A stretch of 12,183 bases of DNA, taken from the NCBI GenBank assembly GCA_031267775.1, contig JAIRYL010000166.1, positions 1 to 12,183 on the forward strand, read 5' to 3'. The DNA comes from Tannerellaceae bacterium (GTDB lineage: Bacteria > Bacteroidota > Bacteroidia > Bacteroidales > Tannerellaceae). The notes under the pieces are model-generated. The model was not told the DNA's origin. It saw nothing but the letters and a program-made list of their open reading frames with translations, and ran no database searches. Below are positions 1 to 6,434 of this stretch, one piece after another (position 1 is the stretch's first letter; each line of letters starts with the position of its first letter). Position numbers and translations under genes: made by a program.

Positions 1-12
1 CTTCGTGTCGGA

Positions 13-20
13 TAAATTTG
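13..20 (+). promoter_or_regulatory. Candidate -7 promoter element
   Basis: TAAATTTG is an exact match to the Bacteroidetes -7 consensus TAnnTTTG. The -33 TTTG would fall at or before the window edge, so it cannot be judged. No convincing start codon follows in the next 160 bases. The promoter therefore serves a truncated gene, a short RNA, or is a chance match. Confidence 0.3.
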
Positions 21-111
21 TACCTTGGCGGTAACTTACTTATCCGGGTACGGACGGGGGCGTTTTTAACAGTTGGTTTGTTGTACGGGGATAAAGAATC
101 TTAAAATTGTC

Positions 112-135
112 AAGGGTAAAGACGCCCTTTTTTTT
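112..135 (+). terminator. Candidate weak intrinsic terminator
   Basis: AAGGG (112-116) can pair with CCCTT (125-129) across an 8-base loop, and T's run on to 135. The stem is only 5 bp, so this is a weak candidate. Together with the promoter-like element at 13-20 it would bound a transcript of roughly 110 bases. Confidence 0.25.
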
Positions 136-204
136 GTTGCGTTTTCTTTGGGCGGCGCGACGGCGGCGGGAGGATTGCAGCGGATGGTTTTTTGAGTATT
201 TCTT

Positions 205-519
205 TTGCACGGACAGGGACGGACGAGAGGGACTTTGGAAACATTGAAAGGTGTGATAGACGGAAGATACAAAATCGACAACAACGACGCCGAAAACGGA
301 ATCCGGCCCTTGACTGTGGGAAAAAACTGCCTTTTCTGCGGAAATCACGAGGCCGCCAAACGTACCGCCATCATCTATTCCCTTTTGGGTACCTGCAAAA
401 TCAACAACCTCAATCCTGCCGAATGGCTAACCGACGTCCTGAACCGTATCAACGATTACAAAACAAATGACCTCTGTAGACTATTGCCCGGTCAGTGGAT
501 GAAATCCGACAGGGGGTAG
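205..519 (+). pseudogene. IS66-family transposase, C-terminal remnant
   Basis: This is the last ~100 codons of an IS66-family DDE transposase, which is normally around 500 residues. The hallmark block is plain: DGRYKIDNN, then AEN and IRP, which is the family's IDNNxxExxxRP signature with the third catalytic acid. It is followed by LFCGNHEAAKRTA and the C-terminal LLPGQW motif before the TAG stop. The usual GRKN after IRPLT is shortened to GKN, suggesting loss of an Arg codon. Similarity starts only near 229. Upstream the frame runs into a stop at 193, so the N-terminal domains and the first two catalytic Asp residues are gone. A TTG at 205 opens the frame but is not a credible start. It cannot be an active transposase. 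Confidence 0.88.
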
Positions 520-535
520 TTCGCCGAAGGCTTAC
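520..535 (+). repeat. IS66 right terminal inverted repeat
   Basis: TTCGCCGAAGGCTTAC follows the transposase stop directly. Its reverse complement starts GTAAGCCTTCGG, which fits IS66-family termini. No matching left copy is present between 1 and 230. The next 8 bases, gatatata (536-543), would be one copy of the 8-bp target duplication typical of the family. Confidence 0.65.
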
Positions 536-543
536 GATATATA

Positions 544-1437
544 TTAAATCATTGAAAAGAAGGATAACTGTTCAAAACAAGTACGTTGCTTTTTGTAAGC
601 TGTGATAATATCCTGCATATTATAGAGTAATCCGTATTTATTACATTCTTCTCTAAATATGGTTATCAGCTTGTTATTCATAGAATTGCAAAAATAATTA
701 TTGCCAAATGTGTTTATGTATCTATCTTTTAATCCTTTAAAATGCCTGTCTAATTTATCGTAAAAATACATTCGTTGATTTTCCCGTAATGTTACGCCGC
801 CCATTGACCAGACAAATTTCGCTCCGTTTTCGGAAGACAAACGTATGATTTGTCTTATATTTTCTTCCGCGTCAGTAATAAAAGGAATTACAGGCGTTAG
901 CAAAACGCCTGTAAACAGTCCGCTATCAGACAGTTGCTTCATGGCTTTAAATCTTTCGGATGCGGAACAAACATTGGGTTCTATTATTTTGGACAGATTG
1001 TCGTCCGATGCTGTGACAGTAAGTTTTACAATAACGCTTTGAGAGCGGTTTATTTCCTTATAAATATCAATATCTCTTACTATTAACGAGCTTTTTGTTT
1101 CGACTGATACGCCAAAATTATACCGATTTATTAATTTCAATGCCGCTCGCGTTATTTCATATTGTTTTTCAAAAGGGTTATAAGTGTCCGACATGGCGCC
1201 AATGCCGATAACGCCTTTTTTCCGTTTAGATTGCAACTCTTTTTCCAGTATTTCCGGCGCATCTTTTTTCGCCCTGACTGCGTCAAAATTTTCTATCCGG
1301 TAACAATCGCTCCTGCTGTCGCAGTAAATACAACCGTGCGAGCATCCCTTGTACAAATTCATATTATAATCTATCCCAAACCATTGGTCGCCGTATGTGG
1401 TTTTTTGCAGAATTGTTTTTGCCGGAATAAATTCCAT
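544..1437 (-). CDS. Radical SAM protein, SPL-like (COG1533 type)
   Basis: A 297-residue radical SAM enzyme. The 4Fe-4S/SAM motif is C32-x3-C36-x2-C39, within YKGCSHGCIYCDSR, followed by a GIGAMSDTYNPFE segment near 78-90 that corresponds to the TDPYQPxE block of the spore photoproduct lyase-like family. VETKSSLIVRDID (112-124) and the EP...R...L segment (153-170), ending in TPVIPFITD (181-189), complete the TIM-barrel signature. Family members resemble SplB, but the DNA-repair chemistry of SplB cannot be assumed from these motifs. The substrate is unknown. The protein is soluble, with no signal peptide. The gene stands alone and ends 8 bases from an IS66 end. Its DNA looks AT-rich: a hand count of 661-720 gives 16 G+C of 60, against 27 in a 60-base stretch of pheT. 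Acquisition by transfer is possible. Confidence 0.88.
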   Translation of the reverse strand: MEFIPAKTILQKTTYGDQWFGIDYNMNLYKGCSHGCIYCDSRSDCYRIENFDAVRAKKDAPEILEKELQSKRKKGVIGIGAMSDTYNPFEKQYEITRAALKLINRYNFGVSVETKSSLIVRDIDIYKEINRSQSVIVKLTVTASDDNLSKIIEPNVCSASERFKAMKQLSDSGLFTGVLLTPVIPFITDAEENIRQIIRLSSENGAKFVWSMGGVTLRENQRMYFYDKLDRHFKGLKDRYINTFGNNYFCNSMNNKLITIFREECNKYGLLYNMQDIITAYKKQRTCFEQLSFFSMI

Positions 1438-1547
1438 ACCGTGTTTATTATTTGCGTGTTTTTATGTGAGCTTTCATTTTCTTCATTGCCCAATCGTAAT
1501 GACTTGAATTATCCAAAAAAAATACCGCCTATTGCTTAGAAGTGGTA

Positions 1548-1555
1548 CAAAGTTA
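1548..1555 (-). promoter_or_regulatory. Candidate -7 element for the radical SAM gene
   Basis: Read on the minus strand this is TAACTTTG, an exact TAnnTTTG match about 110 bases before the start codon. A second match on the same strand, TATATTTG, lies at 1571-1578. Neither has a TTTG at the ideal 19-21 base spacing, and the region is AT-rich, so either could be chance. Confidence 0.3.
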
Positions 1556-1738
1556 AAGTTTGCACACGCACAAATATACAAAAGATTTTATAATAAGGAA
1601 TTATATAAATAAGAAAAGTTATAGCTTAACTAAACGTCAGTGGAATACATATTGTATTTTCTAAGTCGTTCGATTAATTTTTCATGCGTTTGTCCCGGAT
1701 TTCTTAAAACGTATCTGCTGAGTTTGAATAATTCTTAT

Positions 1739-1746
1739 TACTTTTG
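1739..1746 (+). promoter_or_regulatory. Candidate -7 element for pheT
   Basis: TACTTTTG matches TAnnTTTG exactly and would start transcription near 1750, giving a leader of about 34 bases to the pheT ATG. A -33 TTTG at the preferred spacing is not evident; the nearest TTTG, at 1723-1726, is too close. Confidence 0.35.
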
Positions 1747-1783
1747 ACGACTAAATTACAGATTTGGAAAAACGTATTAAGCA

Positions 1784-4249
1784 ATGAATATATCTTACAA
1801 CTGGCTAAAGAATTATCTCGATTTCGATTTACAGCCTGAAGAAGTATCGGCAGCATTAACTTCTATTGGCCTGGAAACGGGTGGAATAGAAGAAGTGCAA
1901 GCAATTAAGGGAGGATTGGAAGGATTGGTTATCGGAGAAGTACGAACATGCGAAAACCATCCGAACTCCGACCATTTGCATATCACAACCGTTAATATCG
2001 GCGCTGGAGAGCCTTTACAAATTGTATGCGGCGCTCCCAATGTGGCAGCCGGGCAGAAAGTGGTAGTTGCCCTCACAGGCGCTAAATTATACAGCGAAGA
2101 TGAAGAATTTACTATCAGGAAATCGAAAATACGCGGCGTAGAATCGCAGGGGATGATTTGTGCAGAGGATGAAATTGGCTTGGGAACCAGCCACGAAGGT
2201 ATCATTGTTCTTCCTTCGGAAGCCGTTGCAGGGACATTGGCTAAAGATTATTATAATGTAAAGAACGATTATGTGCTTGAAGTAGATATAACGCCCAACC
2301 GGGTGGATGCTACTTCGCATTTCGGCGTGGCGCGCGACTTGGCCGCTTACCTGAAACAAAACGGTAAGCCCGCCGGATTGAAGCGTCCTTCAATAGATGA
2401 TTTTAAAATAGACGATCCATCGCCCGCTATTACTGTTACGGTTGAAAATACCGAAGCATGCCCCCGGTATTCGGGAGTAACGATTAAGGGAGTAACGGTA
2501 AAAGATAGCCCGGAATGGTTGCAAAACAGGCTGAAAGCCATCGGCCTGCGTCCCATTAATAACGTAGTAGACGTTACCAATTATATACTGCATGGAATGG
2601 GGCAGCCGCTTCATGCTTTTGATGCGGATAAAATAACGGGCGGAAAGATAATTGTCAAAACATTGCCTGAAGGAATCAGGTTCGTTACGCTGGATGAAGT
2701 AGAACGTACCCTTACCGATAAAGATTTGATGATTTGCAACGCCCATGAAGAAGGCATGTGTATCGGCGGCGTATTCGGCGGCTTGGATTCCGGCGTTACG
2801 GAACAAACAACGAACGTATTCCTTGAATCTGCAAACTTTAATCCAACCTGGATACGCAAAACAGCGCGCCGTTTCGGTCTGAATACAGATTCTTCTTTCC
2901 GTTTCGAACGAGGCCTCGACCCGAACAATACGATGTATGTATTGAAGCTGGCTATTCTTATGATTAAAGATATAGCGGGAGGAAAAATATCCGGCGAAGT
3001 ACAAGATGTATATCCTGTACAAGCGGAGCCGTATACCGTTGAAGTCGCCTACGACAAAATGAAGAAATTGATAGGCAAAGAAATACCTGAAGAAACAATT
3101 AAACGTATTCTTTCCAGCCTGGAAATCACAGTTGTTTCGGAAACAAGCGACGGCCTGACGCTCCATGTCCCCCCGTATCGCATAGACGTAAAACGGGATG
3201 TAGATATTATTGAAGACGTTCTGCGCATTTATGGATATAATAATGTGGAAACCGGTGAAAACGTAAAATCCAGTTTGAGCTATCAAACGCCGACAGACCG
3301 CAGTTATAAATTGCAGAACCTTATTTCGGATCAATTATGCGGCGCAGGTTTTAATGAGATAATGAATAATTCGTTAACACGTTCGGATTATTATGCAGAA
3401 TTGTCTGCATATCCCCAAGCCCGTTGTGTAACAGTAGAAAACCCAATCAGTTCGGGCTTGAACAGTATGCGGCAAACATTACTTTTCGGAGGGCTGGAAA
3501 GTATTGAATATAATGAAAGACGTAAAAATGGCAATATCCGTTTTTTTGAATTTGGAAATTGTTACGATTATGCCGCAGACAAAAAGAAAGAAGGAGATTC
3601 GCTTGCCGGATATAGCGAAGAATATAGAATAGGTTTATGGATAAGCGGTAACCGGATAGAAAATAGCTGGACGCATCCGGATGAAAAGTCGTCTTTCTAC
3701 GAACTGAAAGCGTATGTAGAAAACATATTAACTTGTTTGGGAATTAATATGCGCACGATTATTATCGGGCGTCTTTCCAATGATATTTATGCTGCCGGAT
3801 TACGTATTACTACCAGGACAGGCCGTCAGTTGGGAACGCTGGGTATTATAAACAAAAAACGTTGCAAGGCTTTCGATATTGATTCGGAAGTATATTTTGC
3901 CGAACTGTCGTGGACATTGTTGATGAAAGAAGTGAAAAAACACAGGATAACCTTCGGTGAAATATCCAGATTCCCTGCCGTAAAACGTGACTTGGCCTTA
4001 TTGCTTGATAAAAATATACAATTTGAAGAAATTGAAAAGATTGCAAATGAGAGCGAAAAAAAGCTTTTGAAGGAAGTGAGCCTGTTTGATGTTTATGAAG
4101 GAAAAAACCTGCCTTCGGGGAAAAAATCGTATGCCGTTAGTTTCTATTTACAAGACGAAGACAAAACATTGACGGATAAACAGATTGACAGCATCATGCA
4201 GAAAATACAAACCAATCTGGAACAAAAGCTTGGAGCGCAATTGAGATAA
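1784..4249 (+). CDS. pheT: Phenylalanine--tRNA ligase beta subunit
   Basis: An 821-residue beta chain, the usual full bacterial length. With PheS it forms the (alpha-beta)2 enzyme that charges tRNA-Phe in the cytosol. The N-terminal MNISYNWLKNYLDFD is typical. A tRNA-binding EMAP-like domain spans about 40-155 (HPNSDHLHITTV, IVCGAPNVAAGQ). ITPNRVDATSHFGVARD (169-185) leads into the B3/B4 editing domain at about 215-390, including RPINNVVDVTNYILHGMGQPLHAFD and RFGLNTDSSFRFERGLDP. B5 follows at about 415-485, then the catalytic-like core, and an anticodon-binding FDX-ACB domain from about 725, beginning near FPAVKRDLALLLD. No pheS is adjacent, so the alpha chain is encoded elsewhere. The yebC gene follows after 37 bases on the same strand without a terminator, suggesting cotranscription. 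Confidence 0.97.
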   Translation: MNISYNWLKNYLDFDLQPEEVSAALTSIGLETGGIEEVQAIKGGLEGLVIGEVRTCENHPNSDHLHITTVNIGAGEPLQIVCGAPNVAAGQKVVVALTGAKLYSEDEEFTIRKSKIRGVESQGMICAEDEIGLGTSHEGIIVLPSEAVAGTLAKDYYNVKNDYVLEVDITPNRVDATSHFGVARDLAAYLKQNGKPAGLKRPSIDDFKIDDPSPAITVTVENTEACPRYSGVTIKGVTVKDSPEWLQNRLKAIGLRPINNVVDVTNYILHGMGQPLHAFDADKITGGKIIVKTLPEGIRFVTLDEVERTLTDKDLMICNAHEEGMCIGGVFGGLDSGVTEQTTNVFLESANFNPTWIRKTARRFGLNTDSSFRFERGLDPNNTMYVLKLAILMIKDIAGGKISGEVQDVYPVQAEPYTVEVAYDKMKKLIGKEIPEETIKRILSSLEITVVSETSDGLTLHVPPYRIDVKRDVDIIEDVLRIYGYNNVETGENVKSSLSYQTPTDRSYKLQNLISDQLCGAGFNEIMNNSLTRSDYYAELSAYPQARCVTVENPISSGLNSMRQTLLFGGLESIEYNERRKNGNIRFFEFGNCYDYAADKKKEGDSLAGYSEEYRIGLWISGNRIENSWTHPDEKSSFYELKAYVENILTCLGINMRTIIIGRLSNDIYAAGLRITTRTGRQLGTLGIINKKRCKAFDIDSEVYFAELSWTLLMKEVKKHRITFGEISRFPAVKRDLALLLDKNIQFEEIEKIANESEKKLLKEVSLFDVYEGKNLPSGKKSYAVSFYLQDEDKTLTDKQIDSIMQKIQTNLEQKLGAQLR

Positions 4250-4286
4250 TGAATCATTCATAGTTAATATAAATTGTTAAATAGAT

Positions 4287-5012
4287 ATGGGAAGAGCATT
4301 TGAATACCGCAAGGCAAAGAAATTTAAACGTTGGGGAAATATGGCTCGCGTATTTACCAAATTAGGTAAAGAAATAACAATTGCAACAAAAGCAAGCGGT
4401 TCAGATCCGGATAGCAACCCACGTTTGCGTGTATTGATGCAGCAGGCAAAAAAAGAAAATATGCCGAAAGAGAATGTGGAACGGGCTATTAAAAAAGCGA
4501 CGTCTAAAGATTATACCGATTATAAAGAAATGAATTATGAAGGGTATGGCCCCTTTGGAATTGCCGTTTTTGTAGAAACGGCTACTGATAATACCACCCG
4601 TACGGTAGCAAATGTACGCAGCTATTTTAATAAACATGGCGGTTCGTTAGGAACATCCGGAAGCCTTGAATTTCTTTTCGACCATAAATGCGTATTCCAT
4701 ATTGTGAAAAAAGACGATATCTTGTTAGAAGATTTAGAGCTGGAATTAATTGATTATGGAGTAGACGAGGTAGAGGAAGACGAAGACGAAATTATCCTTT
4801 ATGGAGAATTTGCCCAAAATTCCGCCATTCAGAAATGGTTGGAAGAAAACAGATATGAAATAAACAGCGCGGAGTTTTTACGTATTCCTAATGATATGAA
4901 AGAATTAACCGCCGAGCAAAGAGAGGCTGTGTATAAGTTAATTGAAAAAATAGAAGAAGACGAAGATGTTCAGAATGTTTTCCATAATATGAAAGAAGAT
5001 TCTGAAGAGTAG
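4287..5012 (+). CDS. yebC: YebC/TACO1/PmpR family protein
   Basis: A 241-residue protein that keeps the family pattern throughout. The start MGRAFEYRKAKKFKRWGNMA is diagnostic. It is followed by FTKLGKEITIATK, NPRLRVLMQQAKKENMPKENVERAIKKA, the YEGYGPFGIAVFVE segment and the SYFNKHGGSLGTSGSLEFLF segment, then an acidic C-terminal half. The family is cytosolic. Members have been described both as DNA-binding regulators (YebC/PmpR) and as factors that help ribosomes translate difficult sequences (TACO1); the sequence alone does not choose between these. It lies 37 bases after pheT and probably belongs to the same transcript, which fits a translation-related role. The transcript ends at the hairpin at 5073-5119. 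Confidence 0.95.
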   Translation: MGRAFEYRKAKKFKRWGNMARVFTKLGKEITIATKASGSDPDSNPRLRVLMQQAKKENMPKENVERAIKKATSKDYTDYKEMNYEGYGPFGIAVFVETATDNTTRTVANVRSYFNKHGGSLGTSGSLEFLFDHKCVFHIVKKDDILLEDLELELIDYGVDEVEEDEDEIILYGEFAQNSAIQKWLEENRYEINSAEFLRIPNDMKELTAEQREAVYKLIEKIEEDEDVQNVFHNMKEDSEE

Positions 5013-5072
5013 AATGGTTGCAGCCGGAGAACGCAAAATCAACCATCGCCGGATGTGAGTTTATCCCGAAAT

Positions 5073-5119
5073 AAAAAAGACTGCATTGATTATTATATCG
5101 AATCAATGCAGTCTTTTTT
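5073..5119. terminator. Bidirectional intrinsic terminator
   Basis: A perfect 19-bp inverted repeat: AAAAAAGACTGCATTGATT (5073-5091), a 9-base loop, and its exact complement (5101-5119) ending in a T run. Both strands show a hairpin followed by U's. It lies between the convergent yebC (plus) and the DUF937-like gene (minus) and should stop both transcripts. Confidence 0.92.
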
Positions 5120-5137
5120 TTATTTCTATCAATTTAT

Positions 5138-5620
5138 TTATTTCTTAAATAAGCCGCCTAATGCGCCGATAACGCTTCCTGCTACATCAGCGGTAGTACT
5201 GCTTTTGCCGCTTCCTCCTGTAAACATTCCCATCAAACCGCCCAAGTCTATACCCCCGCCGGATTTTGAACCTCCGGAAACTTTGCTTGAAAGTATCTCC
5301 ATTAGTGGAGGAATAACGGAGGAAGCAATAGCGCCCGATACTGTTTTAGATAAACCGAATTTTTGGCTTAATACATTTATTATAGCAGTTTTAACTCCTT
5401 CCGTGAGGAAGTTACTGCCACTTGCCGCTTTACTTTTACCTGTAAACAAACTTGTCAACTGTGAAATATTTTCCGGCGTGATACAACTATGAAGGGTATC
5501 GGCTATAGCGTGGGTCGTTGCATCGATAGCTTGTTTCTTTTGTGTGACAGGCACTTCTTTGCATTTTGTAATTGCTTCGGTTACATGACCTTTAACCAAA
5601 TCTAACATACTGTCTAACAT
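5138..5620 (-). CDS. DUF937-like small protein
   Basis: A 160-residue protein with no signal peptide or clear membrane segment. It starts MLDSMLDLVKGHVTEAI, followed by amphipathic helical segments up to about residue 110 (TTHAIADTLHS, ISQLTSLFTG, VKTAIINVLSQKFGLS, AIASSVIPPLMEILSSK). After that it becomes glycine- and serine-rich (GGSKSGGGIDLGGLMG, MFTGGSGKSS) and ends in a short hydrophobic GSVIGALGGLFKK. The layout resembles the DUF937 proteins seen in Bacteroidetes and other bacteria, whose role is not established. A second Met at residue 5 is an alternative start. The gene is a single transcription unit, convergent with yebC and divergent from the ECF sigma gene. Assignment is by overall pattern, not by a defining motif. 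Confidence 0.75.
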   Translation of the reverse strand: MLDSMLDLVKGHVTEAITKCKEVPVTQKKQAIDATTHAIADTLHSCITPENISQLTSLFTGKSKAASGSNFLTEGVKTAIINVLSQKFGLSKTVSGAIASSVIPPLMEILSSKVSGGSKSGGGIDLGGLMGMFTGGSGKSSTTADVAGSVIGALGGLFKK

Positions 5621-5787
5621 AACTTTTACTTTTAATTTTGTTTATTGATTAAAATACGGCAATAAAAATATGAATAATGTTCATGTTTTCATAATAAAAG
5701 CGCCGCTAATCTTGTATATTTTATGATAAATTCGATAATCCGGTATTAATTAACGCGATAATACATCTTTCTTCTGATTTTAATAAC

Positions 5788-5795
5788 TAAATTTG
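5788..5795 (+). promoter_or_regulatory. Candidate -7 element for the ECF sigma gene
   Basis: TAAATTTG is an exact TAnnTTTG match ending 17 bases before the GTG start of the sigma gene. Transcription would begin near 5800, leaving a leader of only about 13 bases. The -33 region is weak (a TTTC at 5768-5771 with 16-base spacing). Confidence 0.45.
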
Positions 5796-5812
5796 CATAT
5801 AAAGATTAATAA

Positions 5813-6388
5813 GTGATCCTGGTAAAGAAAGATATTGTAGACCGTATCAATAAAGGAGACGCCAAAGCTTTTGAACAATTGTATTCTGTCTTCTATGTTT
5901 ATCTATGCGCTGTGGCCACAAAATATATATACGATGCAGAAGCGGCCAAAGAGATTGTGAACGACGTTTTTATTAGCGTCTGGAACAATCGCCAATCATT
6001 AACTTACCCTGTAAATCCGTACTTGATAAAGGCTGTACAAAACCGTTGTTTAAATCACTTGCGGCAGAAACGTTTTCAGGAGATCTCTTTAACGGAAGTA
6101 CAGGAACAATTACTTTCGTATCGCGAGCAAATGATAGAACAGGATTCTCATCCGCTTGCCCAACTTGAACATAAGGAATTTGAGCAACAAATATTCAAAG
6201 CCATAAACACCCTGCCTGAAAAATGCCGGAATATCTTTATCCAACATTTATATTATAATAAGTCGTACGAAGAAATAGCCGAAACCAACCAAATTAGTTC
6301 GAGCACAGTACGCGCACAAATAAAAATAGGCATATCAAAACTCAAAGACCAATTAAGTAATTTACGCTCTGTTTTTTTTTTCTTTTGA
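5813..6388 (+). CDS. ECF RNA polymerase sigma factor (sigma-70 family)
   Basis: A 191-residue extracytoplasmic-function sigma factor. Region 2 spans about 15-86: GDAKAFEQLY, then the DAEAAKEIVNDVFISVWNNR segment that binds core polymerase, and PYLIKAVQNRCLNHLRQKR. Region 4 spans about 125-180: INTLPEKCRNIFIQHL and the YNKSYEEIAETNQISSSTVR helix-turn-helix that reads the -35-type element. The GTG start is forced, because an in-frame TAA lies directly before it (5810-5812), the next Met is residue 107, and region 2 begins only a few residues in. The C-terminus SVFFFF comes from a T10 tract; short hydrophobic tails are common in Bacteroidetes sigma factors of this class. Such genes are often followed by a FecR anti-sigma and a SusC-like receptor. 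Here a sensor kinase follows after 46 bases and no FecR is present. Confidence 0.92.
   Translation: MILVKKDIVDRINKGDAKAFEQLYSVFYVYLCAVATKYIYDAEAAKEIVNDVFISVWNNRQSLTYPVNPYLIKAVQNRCLNHLRQKRFQEISLTEVQEQLLSYREQMIEQDSHPLAQLEHKEFEQQIFKAINTLPEKCRNIFIQHLYYNKSYEEIAETNQISSSTVRAQIKIGISKLKDQLSNLRSVFFFF
6372..6381 (+). repeat. T10 homopolymer at the 3' end of the sigma gene
   Basis: Ten consecutive T's encode most of the terminal Phe run. A one-base gain, or a -1 slip, moves the ribosome into a frame that stays open to a TGA at 6433-6435. That stop overlaps the kinase ATG at 6435 by one base. The tract is thus a possible variable or slippery site. Confidence 0.55.
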
Positions 6389-6398
6389 AAATGGAACA

Positions 6399-6406
6399 TA
6401 CTTTTG
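6399..6406 (+). promoter_or_regulatory. Candidate -7 element before the kinase gene
   Basis: TACTTTTG matches TAnnTTTG exactly, as at 1739-1746, and would start transcription near 6410, about 25 bases before the kinase ATG. No TTTG is present at the preferred upstream spacing, where the T-run lies. It could give the two-component genes their own promoter, separate from the sigma gene. Confidence 0.3.
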
Positions 6407-6434
6407 TATTGTTGTATTTTAAAATTATACGGTG

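Larger units (their letters stand above)
1..228. other. Unassigned region upstream of the IS66 remnant
   Basis: No frame on either strand gives a protein I recognise, and all three plus frames carry stop codons. Short hairpins are visible: TACC/GGTA at 21-24 and 30-33, and TCCG/CGGA at 43-46 and 51-54. A T8 run lies at 128-135. The left part of the IS66 element should lie here if the element were intact but is not recognisable, so the DNA has been rearranged or replaced. Confidence 0.4.
205..535 (+). mobile_element. IS66-family insertion sequence, right-end fragment
   Basis: The fragment consists of the transposase 3' end plus the right terminal inverted repeat. Read inward from the end, the repeat begins GTAAGC, the usual start of IS66-family ends. 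The left end, tnpA/tnpB-type accessory genes and most of the transposase are missing from the window. The left boundary given is that of the open frame; recognisable similarity starts near 229. Confidence 0.8.
1438..1783. other. Divergent intergenic region, radical SAM gene / pheT
   Basis: 346 AT-rich bases with no complete gene. It carries -7-like elements for both directions. On the minus strand, 1630-1734 holds 34 open codons without a start. They read KLSRYVLRNPGQTHEKL followed by IERLRKYNMYSTDV and a stop. This could be the tail of a decayed gene or a chance frame. No strong hairpin or riboswitch-like structure is visible. Confidence 0.45.

Noticed and set aside
40..348. Minus-strand open frame with an Arg/Lys-rich stretch across the scar region
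   Set aside because: It overlaps the IS66 transposase remnant in antisense and shows no recognisable family; the basic stretch comes from GC-rich repeat-like DNA.
544..1437. True spore photoproduct lyase (splB)
   Set aside because: The motifs support only the wider SPL-like radical SAM group. The organism type is non-sporulating and the specific catalytic residues cannot be confirmed.
2390..3334. Long minus-strand open frame (314 codons) inside pheT
   Set aside because: It lies antisense to an unmistakable pheT coding frame, its product has no recognisable domain, and it reads as low-quality Cys/Phe/Tyr-rich sequence typical of a shadow frame.
5733..5762. CGATAAT direct repeat (5733-5739 and 5756-5762) upstream of the sigma gene
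   Set aside because: A 7-bp repeat within about 190 AT-rich bases is expected by chance, and no operator of this type is known to me.
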